Shown here piece after piece: positions 13,533-25,999 of a DNA stretch of 64,000 nt. The notes beneath the pieces were generated by a model. That model was not told the origin of the DNA. It saw only the letters and a list, made by a program, of their open reading frames with translations, and ran no database searches. The position numbers and the translations under genes were made by a program. Numbering within the stretch: position 1 is the first letter of the stretch; every line of letters begins with the position of its first letter. Source of the DNA: Enoplosus armatus (Eukaryota > Chordata > Actinopteri > Centrarchiformes > Enoplosidae); the NCBI RefSeq assembly GCF_043641665.1, contig NC_092190.1:10967548-11031547 (forward strand), read 5' to 3'.

Positions 13533-15343
13533 ACTGCATCTGTGTGCATCCCGGTTACCTATCCTGCAGTATGCTGCGGTTGAAATCCCTAAGTGAGACT
13601 TCACTGAGGACAAGGGTTTTGGATAATTTGTTGATACTGCTCGACTCTTTAGCACTCTCCACAGTGGGTCCAACAGCTGTTGGAAGCACCAGATGGGGTC
13701 AGGATTCATACTCCCACTTGGATCATGTGATAGTGATATTTCTCACTTTTTTTTCACAACAAAGTTATTTTCTCCAAAGGCGATGGACGGTCAGTGCCAA
13801 AGAGTTTCCTACATGTCATGTCATGTCATTTTCTCACAGTTGAGTAATGCTCTGCAGCTGATGTTCGTGTTGTATACTTAGCACTGCCAGCACATTAAAC
13901 TCTTCCCAGCAGAGTGACAGTTTGGTTGCCAGAGTTGCTTCAAGACTATGTCTGTATCATGTGTGTGTGAATGTATCAATACAAACAAGCATCAGAGAAA
14001 TTATTTGAGCATTGAGACTTATGTTGGTTTAAACTAGCTATTTAAAAGCATGTCTTAAAGCACAAGATACCAAATACAGGATTACACCAGTTTGAAGGGA
14101 AAAAAAGAAGAAATATATAAAATATAAGTTATATAAAAATCTCTCTGTCAGATCTCAGGAGGCAATTTTATTAAAACTGGAGTACCCGTTTTCATAAACT
14201 AAACCCCTGCACTCTAAGAGCACATTTAAACCCCGCTCTGTTTTTTCCCAGCAGTCCCCTTGCATCCATAATTTTCAAATATTAAAGACTAAATCAAGTG
14301 GATTAGATTTTTTATGAAGTTGAGAGGTAAGCTTAGCTCACTTAAACCTACTCGGTGGGTGACTGGTATTAAATCACAAAAAAAAATATTCTGAATAAAT
14401 CAGTGTTTTCATTCTTTCATAACCACATACTGTCAAGTTGAAATGTCAGTGGCGCCCCTGTGGTCACATTTCTGGCCCTTTGAAGTGACACTCTGTCCTC
14501 CATAAAGCACTAAATTATGACTGGTGGACGGGTCCATTTCTCCCTAGAGGGTGTTTTCACGGGCAGTAACTGTTATATGCTGGCCACTAGTGCTCTGAAG
14601 TGTGCTGCGGTCAGAGTACATAAAGTTGAGGTCATATCAAAGAATGCAAACCATGACATCAATTGATTTAATGCTGTTTAAAAAACGGACATAAAGCCAA
14701 TTATTCAGATGACAATAAGAGATTTGGACACGTAGCAAGACAACGTCTCACCACATAGATATGCTAATGCCAGAGGACCACCTCACTGATTTCAAATTTT
14801 ATTTTTCTGTAATGGTGTGACATACGGTACAATATACAACGCACATTAAGAACATCCCAAATCCCACAATCACAGGCCAAGCACAAATAAAGACCACAGC
14901 TTTAGTTTTACAGCCCAATGTGGTCAATGATTGCAGGTCTGGGCCATGCATTACAAAGAGTCTTTGTGGCTAATGCTTTCCCTGTGAGTGCATCATCATA
15001 ATGAAAAGAACAACATCCAGTGAGCATTGACAGTTATAATGGGCAAGGCTGAACACTTTCAAAATGGGCCATGAAAAGTAGAATTATATCTTACATTCAT
15101 GGCATTAAGTGATTTCTAGCATTTCCTTCTTTTCTCGCCTCCTTTACATACCTGCCTGATTGGATTGCTACTTCGTCAACCTATAAAGTAGCAGTTTACA
15201 GGATGTAGAGACAATCCTGCTGTGCTCGTTCCTACTCCTACTCCCTATCTTTATGGATATCCCACCATCAAATACTCCCCCATTGAAAGTTTGCATGTTA
15301 AGCATCCATTCTGGCATCACACACGCAAACTTGCTCCCTGTGA

Positions 15344-15364
15344 CCCCCCCCCCCCCCCCCCCCC
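15344..15364. repeat. C21 homopolymer
   Basis: Run of 21 C in non-coding sequence. It creates long Pro/Gly ORFs on both strands that are not real genes. Confidence 0.95.
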
Positions 15365-18300
15365 ATGGCAGGAAAACAAACTTGATTGGGAGCATTAGCG
15401 TAGCGGAGGGAGGTAGCACCCAGCCCACGCTTCCCTTTCCACTCGTGGACCCCGACCATGATGACATAAAGCCCAGGAAGGGAGAGGCTGCACGGACACA
15501 TGTTCCTCTCCTTCCGACTATCTCAAGAAAGTGGTTTATCGCTATCTGTTTGCTCAGGAGGCCAGAGTCAACTGCGGGCGGGAAGCAGGAGGAAGGTTTC
15601 AATCAAGATAATACATGAAAAGTTTGGAAGTGTACCAAGTCTTTAAAAATCAAACCACTGCAAGGGAAAAAGAAAAAACAGAGCAGCACTATCTCTGTTC
15701 CTGCCCTCTGTTGCAGAGGTTAAAGGTCACATAAACCCAACTTATCCAGGGGTACAGTTCACATACTGTTGAATGCAAATGTACACATCTTGAAGAGCAC
15801 TTAAAGCACACGCACAGGAATTTGTTCCTATATGTAATCAGCACACCATTTCCTCTGCAGATTAGCATTTGTAATATAGGAGGCTGCTTTTCAGGACGTA
15901 GTTTTCAGCAGGTTCTGAGCTTGCCATTTATTTACCTGATAATTAATTCATAGTCCATAAATGATGCACTTCAAAAGACTGTTAAACAAGTTCAAACACG
16001 TTTAATACACGCTGCAATGTAGCTTAATTAGCCAACTGTAAAGGCTAAATCTAAACCTCCAGGGACACAATTGAAAGTGCTGATGAAGCCACATGCCAAC
16101 TTAGTGAAAAAGTGCTGATACCTTGTGGGAACAAGATGAAAAAACAAATATTAATTTAAAAGAATACTCACATTAATTAGAAATTCAACAGCCAGAAACT
16201 TACAAAAAAATGGCAACAGCTAATACATATGAAAATGAACACACACTAATTTGGTAGACCAGGAAAGGAACTGATTAGTCTTCCAGTTTCCAACAAAAGA
16301 CATTTTTTAATTGTCTTCACAGATGACTGAGATGCAGGAATGCACGTAACGAGAAGTTTTTCATCCACAAGCTCATTAGGACCACAGACCATACACACCA
16401 CGAAGAAGTAGAATATGTAAAGTATTCACACATTTTGATCATCCAAATAAATTTTGAAAGCCATTAAATCTGGAGGGGCCCACCCGATACCTCTCACAAG
16501 ATGAGATGGTATTACAGAGAGGCATGACTTAAAAGCTCAATCCACAATTTAAGACTTTAATGGCTTTATTTATGTCTTTATATATAGTGTGCTGTATATA
16601 TATATATAAAAGGATTCATACAACTCAGAATAACTGAAAACTTCAGTCATATTCCTGAGCTGTTCTTCTTGTGTCTTTAATGGGGACCTCCAGTAAACAG
16701 AAGCCTTTGGTTGACTGAAATGATGTGGTTGGTGTTAGAGCTGTTTACAGTAAAGGTGAAGAATGTGTCTTAGTGTCAGCTGCAGGAGAAAGAACGACCC
16801 CCACTTGAAGACAAAACACAAATGCGTAAACCACATTGGTGCAATGCATCAACCTTGAGTGCGACCTCTGTGGAAATAGACAATTTAACCACTCCAAAAT
16901 GTTCCTTTTGTTCAAAATATTGTTTCAACTATCTTAGTTAGGAAGATAATTGTCATTGCTGCAGTGGGTCTTCCATCAACCCTGCTGTTCAGAATCAGAG
17001 AGACACCACAAGGGGCTTTGGTATGGACAGACTTATAAAACTCAGCCCCTTGCAGTTATGGCACCGGTCCACAACATGACTGTCAAAGCCTGAAGCTTTT
17101 TCACTACCTTCCTCAGAGACTCTTGAGGCCCCCAGTTCTTTGTGACGTCAACGTACTCCGCCTCAACCCGACTCCAAAATCACATATATCATCTTCCTGT
17201 TGGCCAGAGTGCGCCGTGCCACCAGTGTTTCCATCATTGCTGCAGTCATGCAAAACGTGGGCAAAACTCATAAATGTCAGGTTCTGTTTAGCCATTTGGG
17301 GTATATGAGTGTGGTTCTTTGTAGGCTGAGCCTCAGCAGAGTGCTGCACAGGCTTTTTAAAACCTCTGCCATCTGCTTCTTATAAATCACAAACAACTTA
17401 CACGCTCATCTGAAAAACATTCATACCATTTCAGTGGACTGTGTCCAAGACGATGAAGGTAACAAACAAATCTGCAAACTTCTCTGAAGAACTATAATGT
17501 CAGAAAACTGTAGGAGATAAAATACCATAAATAGTGATATCATTGAATGGGATGTAGCTAGCAAGCAGCGTGGAAAGGTATATGACATTTAATTGCATGT
17601 AACTGGATAATTCAGGCGTAAAGTGTTGTTAATAAGCATTTTATACACCTGCACTAAAGATGTATCACTGGAAACCTATTTGCTTTCTTTTGTCTGTTTT
17701 ATCATTTGTTCATTTTTCAGTTGTGTGGGACATTAAAGGCTTCTCTAATGGTACAAGTCCTATTAGCCTTTTTTCATTTCTGTAAGAGGTTTTCTTTCTT
17801 TTGAGGAATAAATTCATCGTCGGTCTTTGGCAGACAATAGTAACCCTGCAGGCTAACCTCTTCTCCATCCAGCCAACTGCTTGAATCAATAAAACCCATT
17901 TTTCTAAAGCCCAGGCAACTTTTATCATTAAATGCCTGTCTCCTTAGCACCAAGTGTGAGAAATATGTTCTTCTACGGGGCCATTAAACTATCTTTCTAG
18001 TCATACTGACATGTAACTTATATTTTAAGTGGTGGCACAGCCGAATGAGACAGATGGAGGATGGCGGCTGACAAGAGTAAGTCGATGAAACCTCGGAGAG
18101 ACATTAAAACATGAAATCAATGGCCAAATACAGAGAGAAAATAGAAACGGAGAGCATGCTGGATGATTTGAATTGAGAAAGGATTCAAAAGGTTTAGCAA
18201 TTGTATGCCTTTTTACACCATTTAGTAAACAGTGTCCCACATTGCTTAACAACGTGTCCTATTAAAAAACACATTGATTACAAAATTGTGTCCCATATTA

Positions 18301-19071
18301 CCCAATAAAGTGTTCTAATACTAAAAATAACTCAGGAGAAATGTGTTTTTTAGGTTGTTTACAAAGAAGTGTCTGTTATGACTTCTTAGAAAATGGTTTT
18401 ACTAGTATTCTTTTTTCACAGTAGAGAAACATTAGAAGAATTGCAGTTTTGCAGAAATACGTTGCAGCTCATTATTATATGCAGGAAACAAAAACGTTAT
18501 GGTACAAAAAAAAGTCCAGTAACAAGTATTGACACCGTTTTTGCACGATGGAGTGGCAAGCTGACAGGAGCCTTTATTACTGTAACTTTCTCCTGTTAAC
18601 ACCCAAACATTCAAATTGACTCCACCACTGTGAAGGGCTGAGATGAGCGTTCAATACCCACACGAGCTTTACGCCATCTAGTGTCAAGAAGTAAGAACTG
18701 TCTTATTTTGAAGGCGGAAGTGTGAGGCCAGAACACGGGCCAGAGTTGCAGCAAGTTACCCACTGACACCTAGAGTAAAACCGGAAGTAAGGACATATTT
18801 CTTTTAAAATAAAACAATAATTGACACTGCAGGAAAAATAATATTTGATTTAAGTGTACACTGAAGAACAGACAAAGACAAAATAGACCTACTAGTATTA
18901 TAACAAATATTCAGTGAAATGTCTTGTCTGACCTGAAAGATGGAAGGAAAGATGGCAAATGTATTGACAAAGCAATGCAGGAATTAATTTATTAATTCGT
19001 ACATGTTTTCTTTTGATGCTTACATACTTGCATCAAGGATGGATTATTATTATGTATTCAATACAACCCCC

Positions 19072-19116
19072 AATAATAATAACAATAACAATAATAATAA
19101 TAATAATAATAATAAT
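19072..19116. repeat. (AAT)n microsatellite, interrupted
   Basis: AAT units with two AAC interruptions, about 430 bp upstream of the rpe start codon. Confidence 0.95.
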
Positions 19117-19439
19117 TGTATTTGCAAAGCACTTTTTAAGCAAGGATAACAAAATGCCTTCCAGCGGGTGATATAATAAAACGACCACCACATATCACAC
19201 GGTCACATTATTTATTTATCCTATTCACTGTGTATGATCCATCCCTTTCAGTCTAACTTACTGCCTTTTATAACAGCTTGTAAATAAGCTACACGATAAA
19301 AACAACGCCATGGTAAGACTGGCATTTTACCTTTAATACATTTTTAATAGCCACATGTCGGCATTTGAGCAGTATTTTAATTGATTACACATTTCGGCTC
19401 TTCTGGCATTAGAAGACGTTTTGTGGGTACTTATGATTT

Positions 19440-19541
19440 TTATTTTGAAGGTTATTAGCGGAAGTTGTACTGTGTGTCGTGGTTAACTTGACCTGGTGTT
19501 AGCTGCCAGGCTGCAGGCAGACAGTCAACAGCAGTAACAGC
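19440..19541 (+). promoter_or_regulatory. rpe: Probable rpe promoter and 5' UTR
   Basis: Sequence immediately upstream of the rpe start. An ETS-type site, gcggaagtt, lies at 19459-19467, about 80 bp before the ATG. No TATA box is visible in the expected place, which fits a housekeeping TATA-less promoter. The transcription start cannot be placed from the sequence alone. Confidence 0.4.
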
Positions 19542-19663
19542 ATGGCTTACAGTGCGAAGATCGGTCCGTCCATCCTGAGCAGCGACCTGTCCTGTCTGGG
19601 CAGCGAGTGTGTGCGGATGATGGAGTGTGGGGCAGATTACCTGCACCTCGACGTGATGGACGG
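19542..19663 (+). CDS. rpe: rpe coding exon 1
   Basis: Codes residues 1-40 and two bases of codon 41, from the initiator Met to VMDG. It includes catalytic Ser10 and metal ligands His35 and Asp37. The donor is GG|gtcagt, leaving phase 2; exon 2 supplies the last base of the Gly codon. Confidence 0.95.
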
Positions 19664-21952
19664 GTCAGTTTATTAGTAGTTTGACAGACAAGCTAGCATG
19701 CTAACGACTAGCAAGCCGATTGGAAGTTCAGTGCGCGAGAGCTAAAGTTGGCTAACATCAACAAGCTAAGCTAGCTTGCCAGAAGTTAAGCTGGTGAAGC
19801 CAATATTTATGTAACTGGATTTATTTGGATTAAATATGTCAGTGAAGAGGCTTTGCGTGGCAAACATTATGCTGTCTTCCTTCTTCCTGCTAGTTTAGAC
19901 ATTATTTATCTTTCTCAACACTTGCAAGGCGTTAGTTTGCAACTGTTTATGCAAGATGAGAGAATTTCCTAACAGCTGTTCTGTTTTTTTTTTCTCTTTG
20001 AAGGCATTTTGTCCCCAACATCACATTTGGCCATCCCATGGTAGAGTGCTTAAGGAAGTCAATAGGGCAAGACCCTTTCTTTGGTGAGAGAAACCCCATC
20101 GCCACACATATGCATGACTTTAACTTAACCCAGCTATCCTCATTGAATGGAGTCATGAAGGCCTCTGCTGTGTGGAGGAGTGCAGTATTGTGACAGTGTT
20201 AATGTTGCAGACATGCACATGATGGTGTCTCGGCCGGAGCAGTGGGTGAAGCCCATGGCTGCAGCAGGAGCCAACCAGTACACGTTCCACATAGAGGCCA
20301 CCACCAACCCTGGAAACCTCATCAAGGAGATAAGAGAGAGTGGCATGAAGGTGAGAAAATAATGCATATTGGTATTTGTACCAAATGATATTGATAGGAA
20401 AATAAGACATTTCTGTGTGAGTTTTGTAGGTGGGTTTGGCCATAAAGCCTGGTACTACTGTTGAAGAGCTAGCGCCCTGGGCTAACCAGATCGACATGGC
20501 TCTGGTCATGACTGTTGAACCTGGCTTTGGGGGACAGAAGTTCATGGAGGACATGATGCCCAAGGTAAGGACACATCACAGGTAGAGGAAAGAGTAACAA
20601 GTAGTGTTCATTGTCAGTCTATACTATTGTACAGTCCTCTTGTTATTTTGTGACATGATGCACACATGCAGCCTACTGATGTTATGTACGTTGTGCTGCA
20701 TTAAGGGAGCAGAGATGAAGTTAGAGATATCTGCATAATTGAAATCACTTGTATGGCAGCATTTAGCTTTTCCCTAATATATACCATACCCCAAAACTTG
20801 TCAACAAAAGAGCACAAACCAAATGTGCATGGAACACAGTACAACAGTTTGCACATTTTGCCATGTGTAAACTGGTAACATAACAAGCAAGCTATCACAG
20901 TTCTGGAGAATACATAGATAAGTTGACCTTTGTGAAAAAATAAATAATCTACTGGCCAATTCAGAGCCACTGCAATTATTAATTACAGCTCCACTCATTG
21001 CTGCTGATTTTCACAGTTGTTGTTAGGGGAGGACGCAGCATTTAGGCACCTGGTAGGTTCTCTGGAACCACGATATGACATGCCAAGCAGAACAGCCAAA
21101 ATAATTGTGGGATAGATCAGACAAGCTGTATAAACGACAATTAAATCTCAACAAGATGATTGTTATGTACCTGTTTTACACAGGAGACGTGTGTATAATG
21201 ACAGACTGCAACTGTGGTTTCATACACACGTCTGCTTATCTAAAAATATGCAGACTGACATTACAGATAAGTGCAAGGTAAGTTTCACTTTCACAATCAG
21301 ACTTGAATTACAAGTTTCTGCTAAACTACAGAAATCCACCAAATTACAAGTGAAGATAAGTTTCAGTGCTCTCTTCTCTCTCTCGCCTTCTCATTGTCTC
21401 TCGCCTTGTTTCTCTTTTTAATAAGAGTGGGAAGTCGATTAGATATTTGTTTAAATGTCACTTTAACAGTTCACAGCTCCTATTCACCAAAGCACGCAGT
21501 CATTTTGTCTGACCAAATCTGGCCAAGAGGACGTTTTTGATTTAACCCACATCAGTCTTTCTTTTTGCATTCTTGCTCATATCTGGCAATCGTGTTGCAG
21601 AAATTATGTTAGACTTTTAGTTTCTAGCTCTTTGTTTTATTTCTGTGACCCAGGTGAGCTGGTTGAGGAGTCAGTTCCCTTCGTTAGACATTGAAGTAGA
21701 TGGAGGGGTCGGCCCTGACACCATTCACAAGTGTGCCGAGGTAAAGACCACAACCACACATATTAAAATAACCAAGTCAGATTTTGTGAGTTTCTCTTAA
21801 CAGTGTGTATGATCTCGTGTTTGCTCCAGGCGGGTGCCAACATGATTGTGTCAGGCAGCGCTGTGATAGGCAGCGACGACCCTCGCTCTGTCATCGCTCT
21901 CCTGCGCACCGCGGTGGCCGAAGCGATCCAGAAACGTTCGTTGGACCGCTGA
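19542..21952 (+). CDS. rpe: Ribulose-5-phosphate 3-epimerase (six coding exons, complete)
   Basis: Cytosolic enzyme of the non-oxidative pentose phosphate pathway that interconverts D-ribulose 5-phosphate and D-xylulose 5-phosphate. The coding exons are 19542-19663, 20004-20083, 20211-20350, 20430-20564, 21654-21740 and 21830-21952. All introns are GT-AG and joining the exons keeps one frame of 228 residues plus stop, the usual length of animal RPE. The TIM-barrel hallmarks are all present: Ser10 in IGPSILSSD, the metal ligands His35 and Asp37 in HLDVMDG, His70 in DMHMMV, and Asp175 in [10 protein letters not shown]. The phosphate-binding GSAV follows near the C-terminus. The start lies in a good context (cagcATGg) and gives the family N-terminus [10 protein letters not shown]. 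No frameshift or missing residue is seen, so the gene looks functional. It converges on igsf3, which runs on the opposite strand. Confidence 0.97.
20004..20083 (+). CDS. rpe: rpe coding exon 2
   Basis: Codes [19 protein letters not shown] and following residues to PFF. The acceptor is tctctttgaag|G after a T-rich tract, and the donor is TTTG|gtgaga. It leaves one base of the Asp68 codon for exon 3. Confidence 0.95.
20211..20350 (+). CDS. rpe: rpe coding exon 3
   Basis: Starts after aatgttgcag and codes the second base of Asp68 onward: [19 protein letters not shown], then [19 protein letters not shown] and SGMK. It contains metal ligand His70. It ends AAG|gtgaga in phase 0. Confidence 0.96.
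20430..20564 (+). CDS. rpe: rpe coding exon 4
   Basis: 45 codons, phase 0 at both ends: [20 protein letters not shown], then [19 protein letters not shown] and EDMMPK. The [13 protein letters not shown] block is the conserved RPE signature with the flexible active-site loop. The acceptor is gttttgtag and the donor AAG|gtaagg. Confidence 0.96.
20565..21653 (+). other. rpe: rpe intron 4
   Basis: 1,089-bp intron, the longest in rpe, gtaagg to tgacccag. AT-rich with no repeat or exon recognised. Intron 1 (19664-20003) likewise holds only GCTAGC/GCTAAC-rich sequence. Confidence 0.85.
21654..21740 (+). CDS. rpe: rpe coding exon 5
   Basis: 29 codons, phase 0: [20 protein letters not shown] then PDTIHKCAE. 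It carries Asp175, the second acid/base and metal ligand, in EVDGG. The acceptor is tgacccag and the donor GAG|gtaaag. Confidence 0.96.
21830..21952 (+). CDS. rpe: rpe coding exon 6 with stop
   Basis: Codes [20 protein letters not shown] and the C-terminal helix to the end KRSLDR followed by TGA. The GSAV segment corresponds to the phosphate-binding part of the barrel. The acceptor is tgctccag. Confidence 0.96.
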   Translation, partial: AGANMIVSGSAVIGSDDPRSVIALLRTAVAEAIQKRSLDR

Positions 21953-22050
21953 GATGTTGCTCTTTGTGACACTCTACCTGCCCGTCCCAGCAACACGCCA
22001 CAAGCTGCCAGTGGAACAGACTCCAAACGGACAATTCTGGGGTTGAGGTT

Positions 22051-22093
22051 GGGGGGGTCAGGGTCAGAGCAGGGGGGTGGGGGGGGGGGGGGG
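22051..22093 (+). repeat. G-rich tract in rpe 3' UTR
   Basis: Runs of 7, 3, 6 and then about 15 consecutive G separated by short spacers, within 43 bases. This meets the simple pattern for a G-quadruplex in the transcript. The long run is also a likely polymorphic or misassembled homopolymer. Confidence 0.8.
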
Positions 22094-22327
22094 TTCTCTG
22101 ATGGCCAAATCCAAATCACTTTGATGTGAGTGACGCTGCACCGTGCCTCTACAAAACTTTTTGAACTTCATCCTGTCCTGCCACAATCTCTGCTCTGAAC
22201 AGTTCAAATGAGTCTCATCTCAGCATGGGGACAACCATTTCAAGACTGGAGCTGCAAGGTTACGCTGATTTCACGTCTGTAAACATTCCTGAATATTGTT
22301 TTGACTGTACGTTTTAAGTAGAGATTA

Positions 22328-22333
22328 ATTAAA
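22328..22333 (+). terminator. rpe: Candidate polyadenylation signal (ATTAAA) for rpe
   Basis: ATTAAA 375 bases after the rpe stop, in an AT-rich setting with T-rich sequence downstream. It is the most common variant of AATAAA. Use of this site is inferred. Confidence 0.4.
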
Positions 22334-22350
22334 ATGGCCCAAAAAGCACT

Positions 22351-25300
22351 GTGTTTGGTACATCTTCAGTTTTGCAAGTCATCTTTTGACTTCCATCCAA
22401 AATCATGTTTCATACGTCATAAAACAGTTAGTTTTGTTGACATCCAAAAACTTCTTTCTGTACTACTGAGCAGAAATACTGTACACTTTTTCCATGAGAT
22501 TTGGTTTTGCAGATTAAAAAGTATCAAGTGAAGTGAAATGCGTGTTCTTTTGCAGTATCCCCTTGACTACATGTATTTAATAGATGCACAGTAAATGACT
22601 AAATCACACCCAGGGATAATGTCTCTTTACTGCTAAGTCTGACAGGATGCGGTACACCTCCTATCATTTGGGTTTGAACAATTGTGATATAATGATCCAG
22701 TGTAAGTTGTTGAAAAGTAGGCAGACAGTATTTAGTCTAGACATTCTTACATTTACTCAATCATCACATTTCAAGACAAACTACAACCAGGAAAGAAGAA
22801 GAAGAAAACAGTAAACATGAATAATACGTAATCTACATGTACAGTATGTAAAGTGCAGTGTTGAAATGTGGCTAAATACATTTGCTCAGTACTTCATTTT
22901 GAGTTACTTGTACTTTGCTTGACTATTTTATGTTACTTTATACTTCTACTCCATAACATCAGAAGGAAATATTATACGTTTTACTCCGCAACATATATTT
23001 GAAAACATGATGGTATTTTAAAATATGCAGCATTGTATAAATGAAACTACCCAACAGTATATAAAGCAGTTAAAATGAGGTCTACCTCAATCAAGTACAA
23101 CAGTAAATTGCTCTTTAAACATTAATGCATCAGCAATAATAATCTTATATCTATAATACTATAATAATACGATGCTTAGTTTTCTGCATAGTCGGTACTT
23201 TCACTTTTAATACTAAGTATATATTTTGTTATTAATCCTTGTTAAGATTTTAGATATTAAACTTTTACTTGTAACAGAGTATATTTACATTGTGGTATTG
23301 CTGCTTTCACTCAATTAAAGGAGCTCAACATTTCTTCCACCACTGATGAAATATGCTCTTTAAACTGCTCTTTCCTTCTTCGTACACAAGATGGCGGGTT
23401 TCCCCCCAAAAAGTCAGTGTCGGAAATCATGATTAAATTGTAAGCATTTCTTATTAATTTGTAAGCATGAACAAATATCTTACACGGCTCTATTAGATTA
23501 GAAACACAGTGCTGTAATCTGTAATGCATTCAATGTTCATGGTGTGAACAGTGCAGCAGAGAATTGGCAACAGAATTAGCGCTAGAGCAGTTCTCTACTG
23601 AGAAAATGGTTTTGGCAAAATAACTTGAAATTAAACTGTAGTGTCTGTCTGTGTGCACACTAACTACAACATGTTGCCCTTTTCCTTAGAAACGTTAACC
23701 TCCCAGTAAAGTTGTGTTGTTAGTCAAGTGAAACGAGCAGTAGAGGTGCCACTGACCATTTAGCTGGAATAGAAAATGCAAATGCAGGTTTGTGAGCAGG
23801 GTGCGTTTTTTAAGGCATCAATATTTTTGCATTTGTTGAGCCAGACTGGAATGTAGAACCCTTTTCCAGAGGACACCCACAAAGACTGAAGCCACGTCTA
23901 CAGTATCTCTGATCTCTTTGTCTGCTATAAGAAATCCTCCTGTCAATGAGAATCACCCATGACATACTTCAAACTGTAAGCAGCTCGCTCTCAATAATGC
24001 AGCACATATCTTGGAGGCAATTCACAGACCCCTTGAAATATTGATGCCTAAAATCTGTATTTTCATTTCGACGTTACATCTAATGGCACATCATGTCATC
24101 ATTTTTGCTCATCTGATCATTGTATGTGTTTACACACGGAGTTCATATAGAGTGTGTGCATGTGACGAGAGAGTTTGTGTATAATACATGTGTTGGTACA
24201 TGAGGGAATCTCCTGTGACCGATTTCTGTTCTAATAGATGATGACAGGCGTTTTGTATGCCAGTGTCACTACCGCATCGCAAAGACAGGGAACACGATTC
24301 AGTGCGAGGGAGTAGGCAGCACCTACACATGCTCCACACTCCTTAAGCCATGTCGCATTCTCATTATTGGTTAATTGACAGTTTCTCTCTCCAGATTATC
24401 TTGCGCTGTTTACACACCATTTGTTGATTTATTATGAACATGAGAAATATGAGCAGCAGCGGAGATGACAATGAAAGAGTTAGTGTATAGAGGATGCTCA
24501 TACAGTGATGAGAGACACACACATATCTCACATGCTGGACTCCTAACTTATACATCAAAGTCACTCATGAGAGACTTTCCTCTCTGGTGCCATGACAACC
24601 ACATACACAGGTACAATCATATGCAGTTAAAAGCAGTAATAGATGGGGGATGGCAGGGGCAGCGAGTAGAATGGTCAGATATCAATCAGCGCTCAACCTT
24701 TCCGTCACATGTGTGAATTGCCTGCATCTTTCACAGCATGTCACTGGGCATGTATGTAAAAGAACCTACAACACACACAGGGAAAAGTAAAAAGAGAGCA
24801 GATATGAAAGTCCAGAAAAGATTTTACACCAAAAATGAGTCAGACAGCCGTCATGTAGAGCTTTTGATCTTCAGAGCACTGCCGTGAGGGAATGTCTTGG
24901 TCCCTGGCAGAGGTGCATGCAGACTTCAATAGAGTATGCAGGGTGTACAACCAAACAGTGAAGGCGGTCAGATCACCAAACAGCAGGTGCCTCCAAAGGC
25001 CGTCTTGATGGACCGCAGGGGCGACTACTCACCCACAGGAACACACACCACTACAGGGAGCAGTTACGCCGGGTTTGAGAAGGTGGAAAATCCACATCTC
25101 GAGATTTCACACGGGGGTCTCAAGCACTCTGATACCAGTATCTTTAACCATATTCATGATCATGAGAGATGAATCACTGAAGGAGGAATCCTTGTATATT
25201 ATATGCTGTCAAATATTCAATGGGCTCATCTAAAGATACTGTTTGAAGGAGCTGTTCATCCCAGGGGAACATGGTTTTTACATTTCCTCCCCTTTTTTTT

Positions 25301-25999
25301 CCTTCTCTTGCACTTTCTGCTGCCATTTATTTTGTTCCATCTATTCCCTGGTGGATTCTCTTCGCCTCCATGACTCACCCTTCCCCCTTTCTGCGATCAT
25401 TATATAGTAGAATCATATCTTTCTGCCTCTCTCCTCATCTTCAGCACTAAAGGCACATTAGTGAACTCGCTTTGCCTGCTCCTACCCATTCATAATTACT
25501 TGGCTTCCCACAGGAGAACAAGATGCACATCGCTGATTAGCTCACTGTTGTTACCACCTTTACTTATGCATAAAAGCCTCATCTGATTGAGTGTGCACAG
25601 TCTTATTAACAATTAAAAAACAACTTGCTTGGAATAATATTACAAAAGATCTCTTTGCTTTGCCCTGCGGCAAGGTGGGCTACTGTACAGTGTATACTGT
25701 TTCTATGATGGATAACCGAGCTCTGATTCACAGAAGGGGGCAGAGTGTCACAGGGCAGTGCCTCTCAGATCCCATTTACTATAATGTTGTGCAAAATGCC
25801 TAAAGGCATATACTGTGGTGTTTATATTATGAGCTCATCATTTCTTACAGATGGTAATTATTCATTTGCTTGAATGGATAGATGAAACTCTGCTTAGCTG
25901 GTCTGGGATGGATTCAAGGAAATCTTGTTAGATGTACAATACATCAAAACCAGTTTTCACCACGCTAACTAACAACGAGGCTCTAGGGAAGGAAATGAT
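22351..25999. other. Intergenic stretch downstream of rpe
   Basis: No coding exon, RNA gene or long repeat recognised on either strand. Short ORFs only. Confidence 0.55.

Larger units (their letters stand above)
13533..19439. other. Non-coding stretch upstream of rpe
   Basis: Contains the C21 run, an AAT tract, a short TA run near 16600, and two ETS-like sites at 18714-18722 and 18781-18789. The interval 17040-17350 gives protein-like translations in several frames but nothing identifiable. No coding exon is supported. Confidence 0.5.
21953..22350 (+). other. rpe: Probable rpe 3' UTR
   Basis: Follows the rpe stop. An ATTAAA polyadenylation signal variant lies at 22328-22333, so cleavage is expected shortly after. 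The UTR holds a strong G-run region at 22051-22093. The end is inferred from the signal only. Confidence 0.5.

Noticed and set aside
15168..15618. 121- and 144-codon ORFs on opposite strands
   Set aside because: Both run through the C21 homopolymer and show no family features; the overlap on both strands points to a low-stop composition.
20140..20563. Minus-strand ORFs of 75 and 136 codons
   Set aside because: Antisense shadows of rpe exons 3 and 4.
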